Under the pieces are notes generated by a model. That model searched no databases and had not been told where the DNA came from. It was given only the letters and a program-made list of their open reading frames with translations. DNA of 64,000 bases from Beijerinckiaceae bacterium (GTDB taxonomy: Bacteria; Pseudomonadota; Alphaproteobacteria; Rhizobiales; Beijerinckiaceae): NCBI GenBank assembly GCA_024304885.1, contig JALJOM010000003.1, positions 1,584,110 through 1,648,109 of the forward strand. Reading direction: 5' to 3'. Each line of letters starts with the position of its first letter. Position 1 is the stretch's first letter. Below, piece by piece: positions 1 to 8,178 of the stretch. Made by a program: the position numbers and the translations under genes.

Positions 1-2
1 TC

Positions 3-1409
3 GAAACTGCCAAGCAGATGGGCCGCGCAGCCTTCGGCGAGATGGTCGCCTTTTTGAAGGCGCACCCTTCGGTTCGCGTGATGCTGGTCGAGAAGACCGA
101 TCGGCTCTATCGGAACCTCAAGGATTGGGTGACGGTCGACGAGCTGAACGTGGAGCTGCACTTCCCGAAGGAGGGCGTCGTGCTCTCCCGCGAGTCGCGC
201 TCGTCGGAAAAGTTCATGCACGGCATCAAGGTGCTGATGGCGAAGAACTATATCGACAATCTGTCCGAGGAAGCTCGTAAAGGGATGCAGGAGGTAGAGC
301 AAGGCATCTGGCCGACCAAGACGCCGCTCGGCTATCGCAACATCACCGGCCCGGACGGCAAGAGGATCATCGCTACTGATCCCGCGACCGCGCCGCTCAT
401 CGCTAAGTTGTTCGAATGGTACGCGCGCGGCGACATTTCTCTGAAGGAGGCCGCACGCAAGGCGCACGGGGCGAGCCTCGTCTATCCGCGAAGCGGCGCC
501 AGGGTGCCGGTGAGCACCATCCACACCATTCTGCGCAACCGGCTCTACACTGGCTGGTTCGAATGGAACGGCAGGCTCATCCAAGGGAGGCACGAAGCGC
601 TGGTGCCGGTCGAGCTATGGGAGCGGGTGCAAGGCGTGCTCGACGGCCGCTTCGCCAAGAAGGCCAAGCGCGGCAAGCACGACTTCGCTTTCTCGGGTCT
701 GATCGCATGTGCGCAATGCGGTTGCGCGGTGGTCGGCGAGATCAAGAAGCAGCGCTACGTCTATTATCACTGCACGGGCTACGCCGATAAGTGCCAGGGC
801 AACCCGGCCACTTGCCGGCGCAAGCACGTGCGCGAGGAAGCGCTCGAGGCGCAGTTTACCGATTTGCTCGGCCGGCTGAAATTCGACGACGAGGTGCTCG
901 AATGGGTGCGCGAGGCGCTGCATGCGAGCCATGCCGACGAGCGCCGCGAACACGAGGAGGTGATCCGGCGCCATCAGGGCGAATACAAGCGGCTGGATGA
1001 GCGCATTCACGCCATGTACGTCGATAAGCTCGACGGGCTCGTCGATGCGGCGTTCTTCGAGCGAATGTCGAACCAGTGGCGAGAGGAGCAGAACCGGTGC
1101 CTGCGCGAGATCGAGCGTCTGCAAGCGGCCGATCGCTCCTACCTGGACGAAGGCGCGCAACTCCTCGAACTCGCGTGGAACGGGCAAAGGCTGTTCGAGA
1201 GGCAGGAACCGCGCGAAAAGCGCCGGCTGCTCGATTTCGTACTATCGAACTGCACTTGGGAGGGCGGCAACGTGGTCGCCACCTTCCGCCAATCGTTTGA
1301 TCTGTTGGCAGAAACAGCCGCGATCGCGTCGCGTGCCGAGGCGGGAGAGGCGGCGAAATCGGCCAAAACCGAGATTTGGCTGGGGGACCTGGATTCGAAC
1401 CAAGATTGA
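3..1409 (+). CDS. Large serine recombinase, 5' end cut by window
   Basis: Site-specific DNA integrase/resolvase of the large serine recombinase class. The reading frame is open from base 3, so the N-terminal resolvase domain with the catalytic serine lies outside the window and the ATG at 18 is internal. Visible parts: the end of the catalytic domain (EKTDRLYRNL, then the hinge NYIDNLSEEARKGMQ), a Recombinase domain (TPLGYRN to RNRLYTGWF), a zinc ribbon (CAQCG, later Cys residues in YHCTGYADKC and TC), then a coiled coil rich in E, R and Q. The last nine or so residues (ending LGDLDSNQD) are encoded by the antisense strand of a tRNA-Gln gene, so the native C-terminus is supplied by the insertion site. 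Probably the integrase of an element lying to the left. Confidence 0.88.
   Translation, partial: ETAKQMGRAAFGEMVAFLKAHPSVRVMLVEKTDRLYRNLKDWVTVDELNVELHFPKEGVVLSRESRSSEKFMHGIKVLMAKNYIDNLSEEARKGMQEVEQGIWPTKTPLGYRNITGPDGKRIIATDPATAPLIAKLFEWYARGDISLKEAARKAHGASLVYPRSGARVPVSTIHTILRNRLYTGWFEWNGRLIQGRHEALVPVELWERVQGVLDGRFAKKAKRGKHDFAFSGLIACAQCGCAVVGEIKKQRYVYYHCTGYADKCQGNPATCRRKHVREEALEAQFTDLLGRLKFDDEVLEWVREALHASHADERREHEEVIRRHQGEYKRLDERIHAMYVDKLDGLVDAAFFERMSNQWREEQNRCLREIERLQAADRSYLDEGAQLLELAWNGQRLFERQEPREKRRLLDFVLSNCTWEGGNVVATFRQSFDLLAETAAIASRAEAGEAAKSAKTEIWLGDLDSNQD
1377..1409. other. Candidate attachment site at the tRNA-Gln 3' end
   Basis: The recombinase coding sequence ends inside the 3' part (CCA, acceptor, T-arm) of tRNA-Gln. 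Integration into a tRNA 3' end regenerates the tRNA and leaves a duplicated fragment at the far end of the element. Only this junction is visible, so the att assignment is inferred from the overlap alone. Confidence 0.45.
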
Positions 1410-1450
1410 CGGAGTCAGAGTCCGCTGTTCTACCGTTGAACTATCCCCCA
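1377..1450 (-). tRNA. tRNA-Gln (anticodon CTG)
   Basis: Read on the minus strand, a full cloverleaf folds. The acceptor TGGGGGA pairs with TCCCCCA, followed by discriminator G and an encoded CCA. The D-arm is GTTC/GAAC, the anticodon stem GCGGA/TCCGT carries loop CTCTGAC (anticodon CTG, reading CAG), and the T-arm loop is TTCGAAT. The overall sequence closely resembles bacterial glutamine tRNAs. Its 3' end points at the recombinase gene and overlaps that gene's last 33 bases. Confidence 0.96.
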
Positions 1451-1588
1451 CCGGGACGGGCCGGAACGCCCACCGGCAGCCGGCGGCGCGCGCATCGAAG
1501 CGCTCGGACCCGACGGCGCCCCGTGATCTAGTGTCTGGCTCCGGCCCTGTCAACGCTCGGCCAGGCACTGCAGGCGGAGCCCGTCGAG

Positions 1589-2605
1589 CTAATGATAGCT
1601 CTCTCCCTCCCTCAGCTTGCCGCGGAAGGTCCAATAGACGAAGGCCGTATAGCCGAGGATCAAGGGCAGCATGATCGCGACCCCGTAGAGCATGATCTGG
1701 AGCGAGGCCTGCCCTGCGGCCGCCTGCCAGAGATCGATCGAGGGTGGCACGAGATAGGGATATGACGAGATCGCGAGCCCGAGGAAGCAGAGCAGGAAGA
1801 TGCCGATCACGCCGAGGAACGGCTTCAGCTCGTCGCCGCGGGCGATCGCGCGCCAGACGAAAGCGACGAGCGCCGCCGTCGCGAGCGGCAAGGGCCACAG
1901 AAAGAAGATGTTCGGCACCGAGAACCAGCGCGTCCAGATATAGTCGTAGCGCAGTGGGGTCCAAAGGCTCACCAGCGCGGCGAAAAGCACGACTGCCGCG
2001 AGAAAGAGCGGCGCCATGCGCCTTGCGTGGCTTTCGACCTCGCCGGTCGTCCGGATCAAGAGCCAGCACGCACCGAGCAGGCCATATCCGGCGACGAGCC
2101 CGAAGCCGCACATCAGCGAGAAGGCAGAGAACCAGTCGAACGGCCCTCCTGCGAAGGCGCCGTTCTCGACCTCGATCCCGTGCAAAAGACCGCCGAGCAC
2201 GAGGCCTTGCGAAAAGGCGGCGAGGATCGAGCCGCCCGCAAAAGCCCAATCCCAAGCCTGCTGATAGGGTTTCGCCGTCCAGCGGAACTCGAAGGAGACG
2301 CCGCGCAAGATGAGTGCGAGCAGCATCAGGATCAGCGGGATATACAGGGCAGGCATGATGACGGAATAGGCGCCTGGAAAGGCCGCGAGGAGCCCGCCGC
2401 CGCCCAGCACCAGCCAGGTCTCGTTGCCGTCCCAGAACGGCGCGACGGAGTTCATCATCGTATCGCGCGAGCTTTCGCTTCGCACCGTCGGGAACAGGAT
2501 CCCGACACCGAGATCGAACCCGTCCAAGATGACATACATCACGACGCCGGTCGCGATGATCACGAGCCAGACGAGCGGGAGAAGCCAGTTCCAGTCGAGC
2601 ATCAT
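1589..2605 (-). CDS. cydB: Cytochrome bd-type quinol oxidase subunit II
   Basis: Subunit II of a cytochrome bd/cyanide-insensitive quinol oxidase of the inner membrane, which reduces O2 to water with quinol electrons. The 338-residue product is hydrophobic throughout with about eight or nine membrane segments. The N-terminal stretch LDGFDLGVGIL and the following WDGNETWLVLGGG are family signatures. The start MMLDWNW overlaps the cydA stop as ATGA (2602-2605), the usual coupled arrangement, so longer upstream readings were rejected. No cydX-like small ORF was noticed after the stop, and cydDC is not nearby. Confidence 0.96.
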   Translation of the reverse strand: MMLDWNWLLPLVWLVIIATGVVMYVILDGFDLGVGILFPTVRSESSRDTMMNSVAPFWDGNETWLVLGGGGLLAAFPGAYSVIMPALYIPLILMLLALILRGVSFEFRWTAKPYQQAWDWAFAGGSILAAFSQGLVLGGLLHGIEVENGAFAGGPFDWFSAFSLMCGFGLVAGYGLLGACWLLIRTTGEVESHARRMAPLFLAAVVLFAALVSLWTPLRYDYIWTRWFSVPNIFFLWPLPLATAALVAFVWRAIARGDELKPFLGVIGIFLLCFLGLAISSYPYLVPPSIDLWQAAAGQASLQIMLYGVAIMLPLILGYTAFVYWTFRGKLREGESYH

Positions 2606-3996
2606 TCGTCTCCGGTCGCCTCGCTGAGGCCGCCCGCAGCGGCGGACATGGGGCGCGACGGCAAGCCGCGTTCCCCGGCGATGACCGCCGGCGCCGGACC
2701 CTTGTTGATCAACCGGTTGATCGAGTAGATGCCGGTCGAGAACACCACGCCGTAGACGAGCACGAACAAGGCGAGGGAGACCGCGACGGTCTCGGTCGTG
2801 AGCGGCGAGGCTGCCTGCGCGGTGCGCAGGATTCCGGTCGCGATCCAGGGCTGGCGACCGATCTCGGTCACCATCCAGCCGGAGATGATGGCGATGAACC
2901 CGGCGGGCCAGGACAGGGCTGCGACCCTGAGGAACACGGGGCTCGTGTCGAGCCTGCCGCGCACCCACAGATAGGCCCCCCACAGGACGAGCCCCACCAT
3001 GGCGAAGCCGATCGCGACCATGATCCGGAAGGCGAAGAACACAGGGGCGACAGGGGGCCTATCCGCCGCGGGAAAGTCGAGGAGCCCGGGGAACTTGCCG
3101 TCCCACTCGTGGGTGATGACGAGGCTTCCGGCATGCGGGATCGCGAGCTCGAAGCGGTTGGTCTCGGCCTCTTGGTCGGGCCAGGCGAGAACCACGAAGG
3201 GCGCGACCTCCTTGCCGTTCCAATGGGCCTCGATCGCGGCGAGCTTCACCGGCTGGTACTCGCCGGTGTCGAGCCCGTGTAGGTCGCCGATGAAGACTTG
3301 CGCCGGGGCGAGGATCAAGGCGAGGCCGAGCCCCATGTGCAGCATGGTCCGCGCATGGTCCGGGTAGCGCCCGGCGAGGGCGAAACGCGCGCCGACGGCG
3401 AGGACGACGAAGGCCGTCGTGAGATAGGCGGCAGTGACCATATGCGCAAAGCGCATGGGGAAGGTGGGGCTGAAGACGATCCGCGCCCAATCCAGCGGGT
3501 AGGCGATGCCGTCGCGGACCTCGTGGCCGGTCGGATGCTGCATCCAGGAGATCGCCGAGAGGATCCAGAAGGCCGATCCCGCCGTCCCGATCGCGACCAT
3601 CACGGCCGAGGTGACATGCAGCCAGCGCGGCACGCGATCATGCCCGAACAGCATGATGCCGAGGAAGGTCGCCTCGAGGAAGAAGGCGGTCACGACCTCG
3701 TAGGCGAGCAAGGGACCGACGACATTGCCGACGACGCGGGAATAATGGCTCCAGTTGGTGCCGATCTCGTAGGAGAGCACGAGACCCGAGACGACGCCCA
3801 TGGCGAAGGAGACCGCGAAGATCTTGGTCCAGAACCTTGCGAGCTGGTTGAACTTCTCGTTCCCGGTGAGGCCGTAGCGCACGAGCAGAACCGCGATGAA
3901 GGCGGACAATCCGATCGTGAAGGCGGGAAAGATGATGTGGAAGGTTACCGTGAAGCCGAATTGGATCCGGCTCAGGAGTACGTGATCGAAATCCAT
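2602..3996 (-). CDS. cydA: Cytochrome bd-type quinol oxidase subunit I (CioA-like)
   Basis: Catalytic, quinol-binding subunit of the bd-type oxidase, carrying hemes b558, b595 and d. The 464-residue protein begins MDFDHVLLSRIQFGFTVTFH, with the heme-ligand histidine at residue 20, and contains the GRQPW motif at residues 380-384. It is shorter than the long-Q-loop E. coli CydA (about 520 residues), and the segment around GRQPW reads like the cyanide-insensitive (CioA) branch. CydB follows with an ATGA overlap. Such oxidases serve microaerobic or cyanide/sulfide-stressed respiration; no regulator is adjacent. Confidence 0.95.
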   Translation of the reverse strand: MDFDHVLLSRIQFGFTVTFHIIFPAFTIGLSAFIAVLLVRYGLTGNEKFNQLARFWTKIFAVSFAMGVVSGLVLSYEIGTNWSHYSRVVGNVVGPLLAYEVVTAFFLEATFLGIMLFGHDRVPRWLHVTSAVMVAIGTAGSAFWILSAISWMQHPTGHEVRDGIAYPLDWARIVFSPTFPMRFAHMVTAAYLTTAFVVLAVGARFALAGRYPDHARTMLHMGLGLALILAPAQVFIGDLHGLDTGEYQPVKLAAIEAHWNGKEVAPFVVLAWPDQEAETNRFELAIPHAGSLVITHEWDGKFPGLLDFPAADRPPVAPVFFAFRIMVAIGFAMVGLVLWGAYLWVRGRLDTSPVFLRVAALSWPAGFIAIISGWMVTEIGRQPWIATGILRTAQAASPLTTETVAVSLALFVLVYGVVFSTGIYSINRLINKGPAPAVIAGERGLPSRPMSAAAGGLSEATGDE

Positions 3997-4111
3997 CTGA
4001 ACCCTCGTGACGGCGATCGGGCCGCTCGCAAGGTCCCGGCGCGCGGATCCGAGCCCGTCCTCGACCTGGCGCAGGCACCCTCGCAGGAAATCGCGACGCT
4101 TTTGCTACGAC

Positions 4112-4212
4112 TAGAGCGGCTTCCGATCCCGTAGAATCGGAAACGGGCTCTACCGTCTCGCCTTGTCGCATCTTCACGACGCGAATTGGTCGCCGCTTCG
4201 CCGGAAAATGCC
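4112..4212. repeat. Type II mosaic palindrome between moeB and cydA
   Basis: A copy of the dispersed element described in the findings. It starts with a hairpin of the form AGAGCGG-TTCCGAT...ATCGGAA-CGGGCTCT and is followed by the box TTGTCGCATCTTCACGACGCG, which here is split by mutations, and a GCTTCGCCGGAAAATGC tail. It lies in the 287-bp gap upstream of cydA and could act as a transcript-processing or termination hairpin. No gene is seen in this gap. Confidence 0.75.
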
Positions 4213-4283
4213 GGAGCCCGCCGCAAGGCTTGCCACGCTCTGGCCGCGGGGACAAGTCCCCCGTCGCCCGATGGGCGCGCCGA

Positions 4284-5063
4284 TCATGCCCCGCATTTCA
4301 TCCCGTTCAAGGGGTTTGCCGGATCCCAGCGGTAGGCGAGCGTCTCGAACCGCATCGAGAGCGCATCGACGAGAAGGAGCTTGCCGACGAGACCCTCGCC
4401 GAACCCGACGATCTCGCGGAGGACCTCGAGCGCCATCATCGCCCCGAGAAGCCCGGTCAAGGCGCCGAGCACTCCGGCCTCCGTGCACGCGGGAACCGTG
4501 CCCTCCGGCGGCGGCTCGGGAAACAGGCAGCGATAGGTCGGATTGGGCTCGCCCGTCGCGGCGGACTCGTAGGGCCGCAGGACGGTGAGCGAGCCGTCGA
4601 AAGCGCCGACGGCGGCGGTGACGAGCGGGCGCTTCTCGTAAAAGCAGGCATCGGACACAACGTAGCGGGTCGCGAAATTGTCCGATCCGTCCGCGACGAC
4701 GTCGTAGCCCGCGACGAGCGCGCGCGCATTCGCGCTCGTCATCCTCGTCTCGAGGGGCACGACCTCGACATGGGGGTTGAGCCGCGCGATGGCCGCGCTA
4801 GCGCTCTCCACCTTGGGGCGGCCGATATCGCTCGTGCCGTGCAGAACTTGGCGCTGAAGGTTCGACAGCGAGACCTTGTCGTCGTCGACGACGCCGATTC
4901 GACCGACGCCCGCGGCCGCGAGATATTGGAGCAGCGGCGAGCCGAGACCTCCGGCTCCGATGACGAGGACACGGGCAGCCTTCAGCTTGTGCTGGCCGGG
5001 TCCGCCCACCCCGTGCAGCACGATATGGCGCGCGTAGCGCTCGATTTCTTCCGCGGAGAGCAT
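4284..5063 (-). CDS. moeB: MoeB/ThiF-family adenylyltransferase
   Basis: E1-like enzyme that adenylates the C-terminal Gly-Gly of MoaD or ThiS so sulfur can be transferred for molybdopterin or thiazole synthesis; cytoplasmic. The 259-residue protein has the nucleotide-binding GAGGLGSP at residues 36-43, an R-finger/Asp region (IGVVDDDKVSLSNLQRQ), DGSDNFATRY, and the Cys of PACTEAGVLG corresponding to the conserved catalytic-loop cysteine. The four-cysteine zinc site of E. coli MoeB is incomplete: only YRC of the first CxxC pair remains and the second pair is not present as such. Given the molybdenum genes later in the window, MoeB is preferred over ThiF, but the two families are close. Confidence 0.85.
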   Translation of the reverse strand: MLSAEEIERYARHIVLHGVGGPGQHKLKAARVLVIGAGGLGSPLLQYLAAAGVGRIGVVDDDKVSLSNLQRQVLHGTSDIGRPKVESASAAIARLNPHVEVVPLETRMTSANARALVAGYDVVADGSDNFATRYVVSDACFYEKRPLVTAAVGAFDGSLTVLRPYESAATGEPNPTYRCLFPEPPPEGTVPACTEAGVLGALTGLLGAMMALEVLREIVGFGEGLVGKLLLVDALSMRFETLAYRWDPANPLNGMKCGA

Positions 5064-5157
5064 CGCGACTGTCTCGTACCGGAAAACCTCGGTCGCCGGT
5101 ACGTCGTTTTTTCGTCGCCTCCGCGCTTCGGCCCCGCAGGCCGCGTCACACGGCGGG

Positions 5158-6879
5158 CTACTTGCCGGCAGCCTGTCCCTCGCCGACGACCCGCAGCGGC
5201 GCCTCGCTCGGGCGCGCGACGGCGACGGGACGCATCAGCTTGGCGAGAATCTCGTCCCTCGGGCCGAAGGCCTTGACCTGGCCCTCGCCCATGACGAGGA
5301 GCTGGTCGAGCCCGACGAGCGCATTCGGGCGATGCGCGATCACGATGACGATGCCGCCACGCTGGCGGATGCCGAGGATCGCCTTCGTCAAGGCCTCGTC
5401 GCCCTCGCGATCGAGGTTGGAGTTCGGCTCGTCGAGCGCGACGAAGAAAGGGTCGCCGTAGAGCGCGCGCGCGAGGCCGATGCGCTGGCGCTGGCCCGCC
5501 GACAGGAAGGCCCCCCCGTCGCCGATTTCCGTGTCGTAGCCTTGCGGCAAGGTGACGATCAGGTCGTGGACGCAGGCCGCCTTCGCCGCCGCGATCACCG
5601 ATTCCGCCGGCGCGTCGGGCTCGAACCTCGCGATGTTCTGCGCGATCGTTCCGGCGAAGAGCTCGACATCCTGCGGCATGTAGCCGAGGTGCCGGCCGAG
5701 CGCGTCGCACGGCCATTGGTCGAGGGCGGCCCCGTCGAGCCGGACCTTTCCGCGCAGGGGAGACCAGACCCCGACGAGAAGCCGCATGAGCGACGACTTG
5801 CCCGATCCGCTCGGTCCGAGGATCCCGAGCCCGGCTCCGGCCTCGAGGCCGAAGGCGACATTCTGGACGATCGGCTGCGTGCCGCCGGGAGCGACCGCGG
5901 TCACGGCCTCCACGTCGAGCCGCTTGCAGGGAGGAGGCAGTGCCAGGGGCTCGTCCCGGTCGGGCAGGGCCTTCATCAGCTCGCCGAGCCGCGCCCAGCT
6001 CTGGCGCGCGGTGACGAAGCCCTTCCAATTGGCGACCGAGAGCTCGACCGGGGCGAGCGACCGGGAGGTGAGGATCGAGCTCGCGATGATGATGCCGGCG
6101 CTCGCTTCCTGGTTGATGACGAGATAGGCGCCGACCGCGAGGACGCCGGACTGGATCACCATGCGCAGGATCTTCGAGAGTGAGCCGAACCCGCCCGTCA
6201 CGTCGGACATGCGCCGGCCCGCATCGAGATGATCCGCGCTCGCGGCGGACCAGCGATCCGCGAAGCGGCCGCGCATGCCGAGGGCCGAGATCACCTCGGC
6301 GTTGCGCCGAGCCGAGTCCGCCAGAGCTTGCCGGCGCAGGGAAACCGCGAGCGCATCCTTCGAGATCGTGCGGGTGCTCAGCTCGGTCAGAACCGTCACC
6401 GTGACGAGAAGGAGCGCGCCGAGAAGCGCGGTCACTCCGATCAAGGGATGAAACAGGAAGCAGATGCCGAGATAGAACGGCATCCAGGGAAGGTCGAACA
6501 GCGCCGAAGGGCCGGGGCCGGCCAGGAAGCCGCGGACCTGGTCGAGATCGCGCACCGGTTGCCCGGTCGCCTGGCCGCGGAATTTCAGCGGCAGGACCAC
6601 GAGGGCGTCGAAGACTTTTCGGTTCAGCCTGTGATCCAGCCACATGCCGATCCGCGCGAGGATCCGGCCGCGGATCGCGTCGAGGAAGCCCTGGAACGCG
6701 TAGAGGGCGAGCGCGAGGATGCCGAGACCGACCAGCGTCGCGAGGCTGCGGCCGGGAATGACCCGATCATAGACCTCGAGCATGAAGAACGAGCCGGTGA
6801 GCGTGAGCACGTTGATCACGGCGCTCACCAGCGCGACCCCGAGGAAAGCGCTTCGGATATAGGAGAGGATCGGCGTCAC
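5158..6879 (-). CDS. Type I secretion ABC exporter (PrtD/HlyB-type permease-ATPase)
   Basis: Inner-membrane exporter with a fused transmembrane domain and ATPase, normally pairing with an HlyD adaptor and TolC to secrete unfolded proteins. In 573 residues the N-terminal half carries the PrtD-family stretch FFMLEVYDRVIPGRS and five or six membrane segments. The ATPase has Walker A GPSGSGKS (355-362), signature LSAGQRQR, Walker B FFVALDEP and H-loop IAHRP. There is no N-terminal C39 peptidase domain. No HlyD, TolC or RTX substrate gene is adjacent, so it is an orphan here. It is not CydC or CydD despite lying close to cydAB. Confidence 0.9.
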   Translation of the reverse strand: MTPILSYIRSAFLGVALVSAVINVLTLTGSFFMLEVYDRVIPGRSLATLVGLGILALALYAFQGFLDAIRGRILARIGMWLDHRLNRKVFDALVVLPLKFRGQATGQPVRDLDQVRGFLAGPGPSALFDLPWMPFYLGICFLFHPLIGVTALLGALLLVTVTVLTELSTRTISKDALAVSLRRQALADSARRNAEVISALGMRGRFADRWSAASADHLDAGRRMSDVTGGFGSLSKILRMVIQSGVLAVGAYLVINQEASAGIIIASSILTSRSLAPVELSVANWKGFVTARQSWARLGELMKALPDRDEPLALPPPCKRLDVEAVTAVAPGGTQPIVQNVAFGLEAGAGLGILGPSGSGKSSLMRLLVGVWSPLRGKVRLDGAALDQWPCDALGRHLGYMPQDVELFAGTIAQNIARFEPDAPAESVIAAAKAACVHDLIVTLPQGYDTEIGDGGAFLSAGQRQRIGLARALYGDPFFVALDEPNSNLDREGDEALTKAILGIRQRGGIVIVIAHRPNALVGLDQLLVMGEGQVKAFGPRDEILAKLMRPVAVARPSEAPLRVVGEGQAAGK

Positions 6880-7510
6880 GTGCTGTTCGCTTCCGTTGGG
6901 CGTCGGTCACGACCCATGAGCACGCCACCGAACCGCCCGCCCCGTGTGGACGGGGACCGGCGGCGGGGGCCGGCTCGTGTCCGCTACCCTCGGCCTGTCG
7001 AATAGGGCAGTCCTGTGAAAGCAGGACGACACTGCGTCTCGAGCATAGCCCGAGACCCGTGCTCATACCAGCCGATTCCCGTCGGCCGTCGTGCGAAACC
7101 GCACGCCCCGGCAGCACGCGTGGGGTTCGTAGGTCTCGCCACAAGGGCGGGCCACAATGCAGCTCTACACCCTCGTAGGATCGCAGTGTCGCGATGCGAG
7201 CCTCGGCCCCGATCACAGGAACGCGTGAGGTGCAGGTCCTCGCAGGATTTCGCGGCGTCTGCGGCCTGTGGAGTGATGCCCGACGTAGATATTCACCACT
7301 CCACACGCTGGAGAGGGTCCGCGTTCCGTCGCCGCGCGCGGGCGTCGAAATCGGTGGTGCGACGAGCGCCCGTTTCACGTCGGTTCGACGGCTCGGAAAG
7401 GGCAGCTCGCTGCGGTCGTGGCGTCGAGGTCTTCGGCCCTTGGCGCGTCACGACTTTGCGCAAGGGACTCGACCAGACCTATGCGGCTCGAGAAGGTCTC
7501 GGAGCGAAGC
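6880..7510. other. 631-bp gene-free leader with clustered hairpins
   Basis: No convincing protein gene is seen. Between 7007 and 7105 four hairpins follow one another: GTCCTG/CAGGAC nested in GCAGT/ACTGC (7007-7035), GTCTCG/CGAGAC (7036-7056), GCCGA/TCGGC (7071-7086) and CGTGCG/CGCACG (7090-7105). A further 9-bp inverted repeat, TGTGGAGTG/CACTCCACA, lies at about 7267-7305. The cluster lies in the leader of the exporter gene on the minus strand. It does not match motifs I know for RNase P, tmRNA, SRP RNA or common riboswitches, so its role is open. Confidence 0.4.
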
Positions 7511-7891
7511 TCAGAGGTCGAGAGAATCCGCGGTCCGGCTCAGGGGCAGGACCTTCAATCTCGCGGTTCCCTGCTGGATCATCCCCAGCGCCTCCGCGGC
7601 GCCTTCCGCGAGATCGAGCTCTCGCCCGCGAATGTAGGGACCGCGATCATTGATGCGCACGATCACCGTGCAATTGTTGGCGGGATTGGTCACGAGGAGC
7701 CGCGTTCCGAAGGGCAGGGTTCTGCTCGCAGCAGTAAAACCCTTCTTATCGAAGCGCTCTCCCGAGGCCGTGAGCGTACCTGATGCGTAATATGATGCTT
7801 TCATCAAATATCCGTCATCCTGGCTGGCGAAAGAGACCGAGATCGGGCAGGACGAGGAGACTACGAGAGCGGCCAGATATATTTTCTTCAA
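7511..7891 (-). CDS. RlpA-like double-psi beta-barrel secreted protein
   Basis: Small cell-envelope protein of the RlpA family, whose members bind or cleave denuded peptidoglycan. The 126-residue product has a signal peptide (about residues 1-22, MKKIYLAALVVSSSCPISVSFA). The rest is a single DPBB domain: KASYYASGTLTASGERF, TAASRTLPFGTRLLVTN, and INDRGPY followed by LDLAEGAAEALGM. There is no SPOR domain, so it is the minimal form. The DPBB Asp of INDRGP is present. It is divergent from phoD across a 287-bp promoter region. Confidence 0.9.
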   Translation of the reverse strand: MKKIYLAALVVSSSCPISVSFASQDDGYLMKASYYASGTLTASGERFDKKGFTAASRTLPFGTRLLVTNPANNCTVIVRINDRGPYIRGRELDLAEGAAEALGMIQQGTARLKVLPLSRTADSLDL

Positions 7892-8178
7892 CAGAGTTTA
7901 CCCTTCGTTGTGAACGAAGGGGCGGGCGATATATTTAGATTGTGGCCAGAAAGAGATGCCGAAATGGCAACAAGCCTCGGCTATCCGACGAGGCCTCCAC
8001 CGCGGTCCGTACACGTCTCATGAAAGTCGCCGCGATCGCGACGCGAAGCGGGGAAGGAGCCGAGAGTAAAACGGATGTCATGGAACGCCTGCAAGGAGGG
8101 CGCGTATCGGCGCATCGTCGGAGCCACGCTCCGTCAGCCGGCGCCGTCCGATCCCGAGCAGCAGGGGCATGTCCACCG

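Noticed and set aside
5158-6879. CydC/CydD for the nearby cydAB oxidase
   Set aside because: The N-terminal FFMLEVYDRVIPGRS and overall sequence are those of type I secretion exporters, not the cytochrome-assembly transporter.
6996-7310. RNase P RNA, tmRNA or SRP RNA
   Set aside because: None of the conserved core sequences I know for these RNAs is present on either strand; only generic hairpins are seen.
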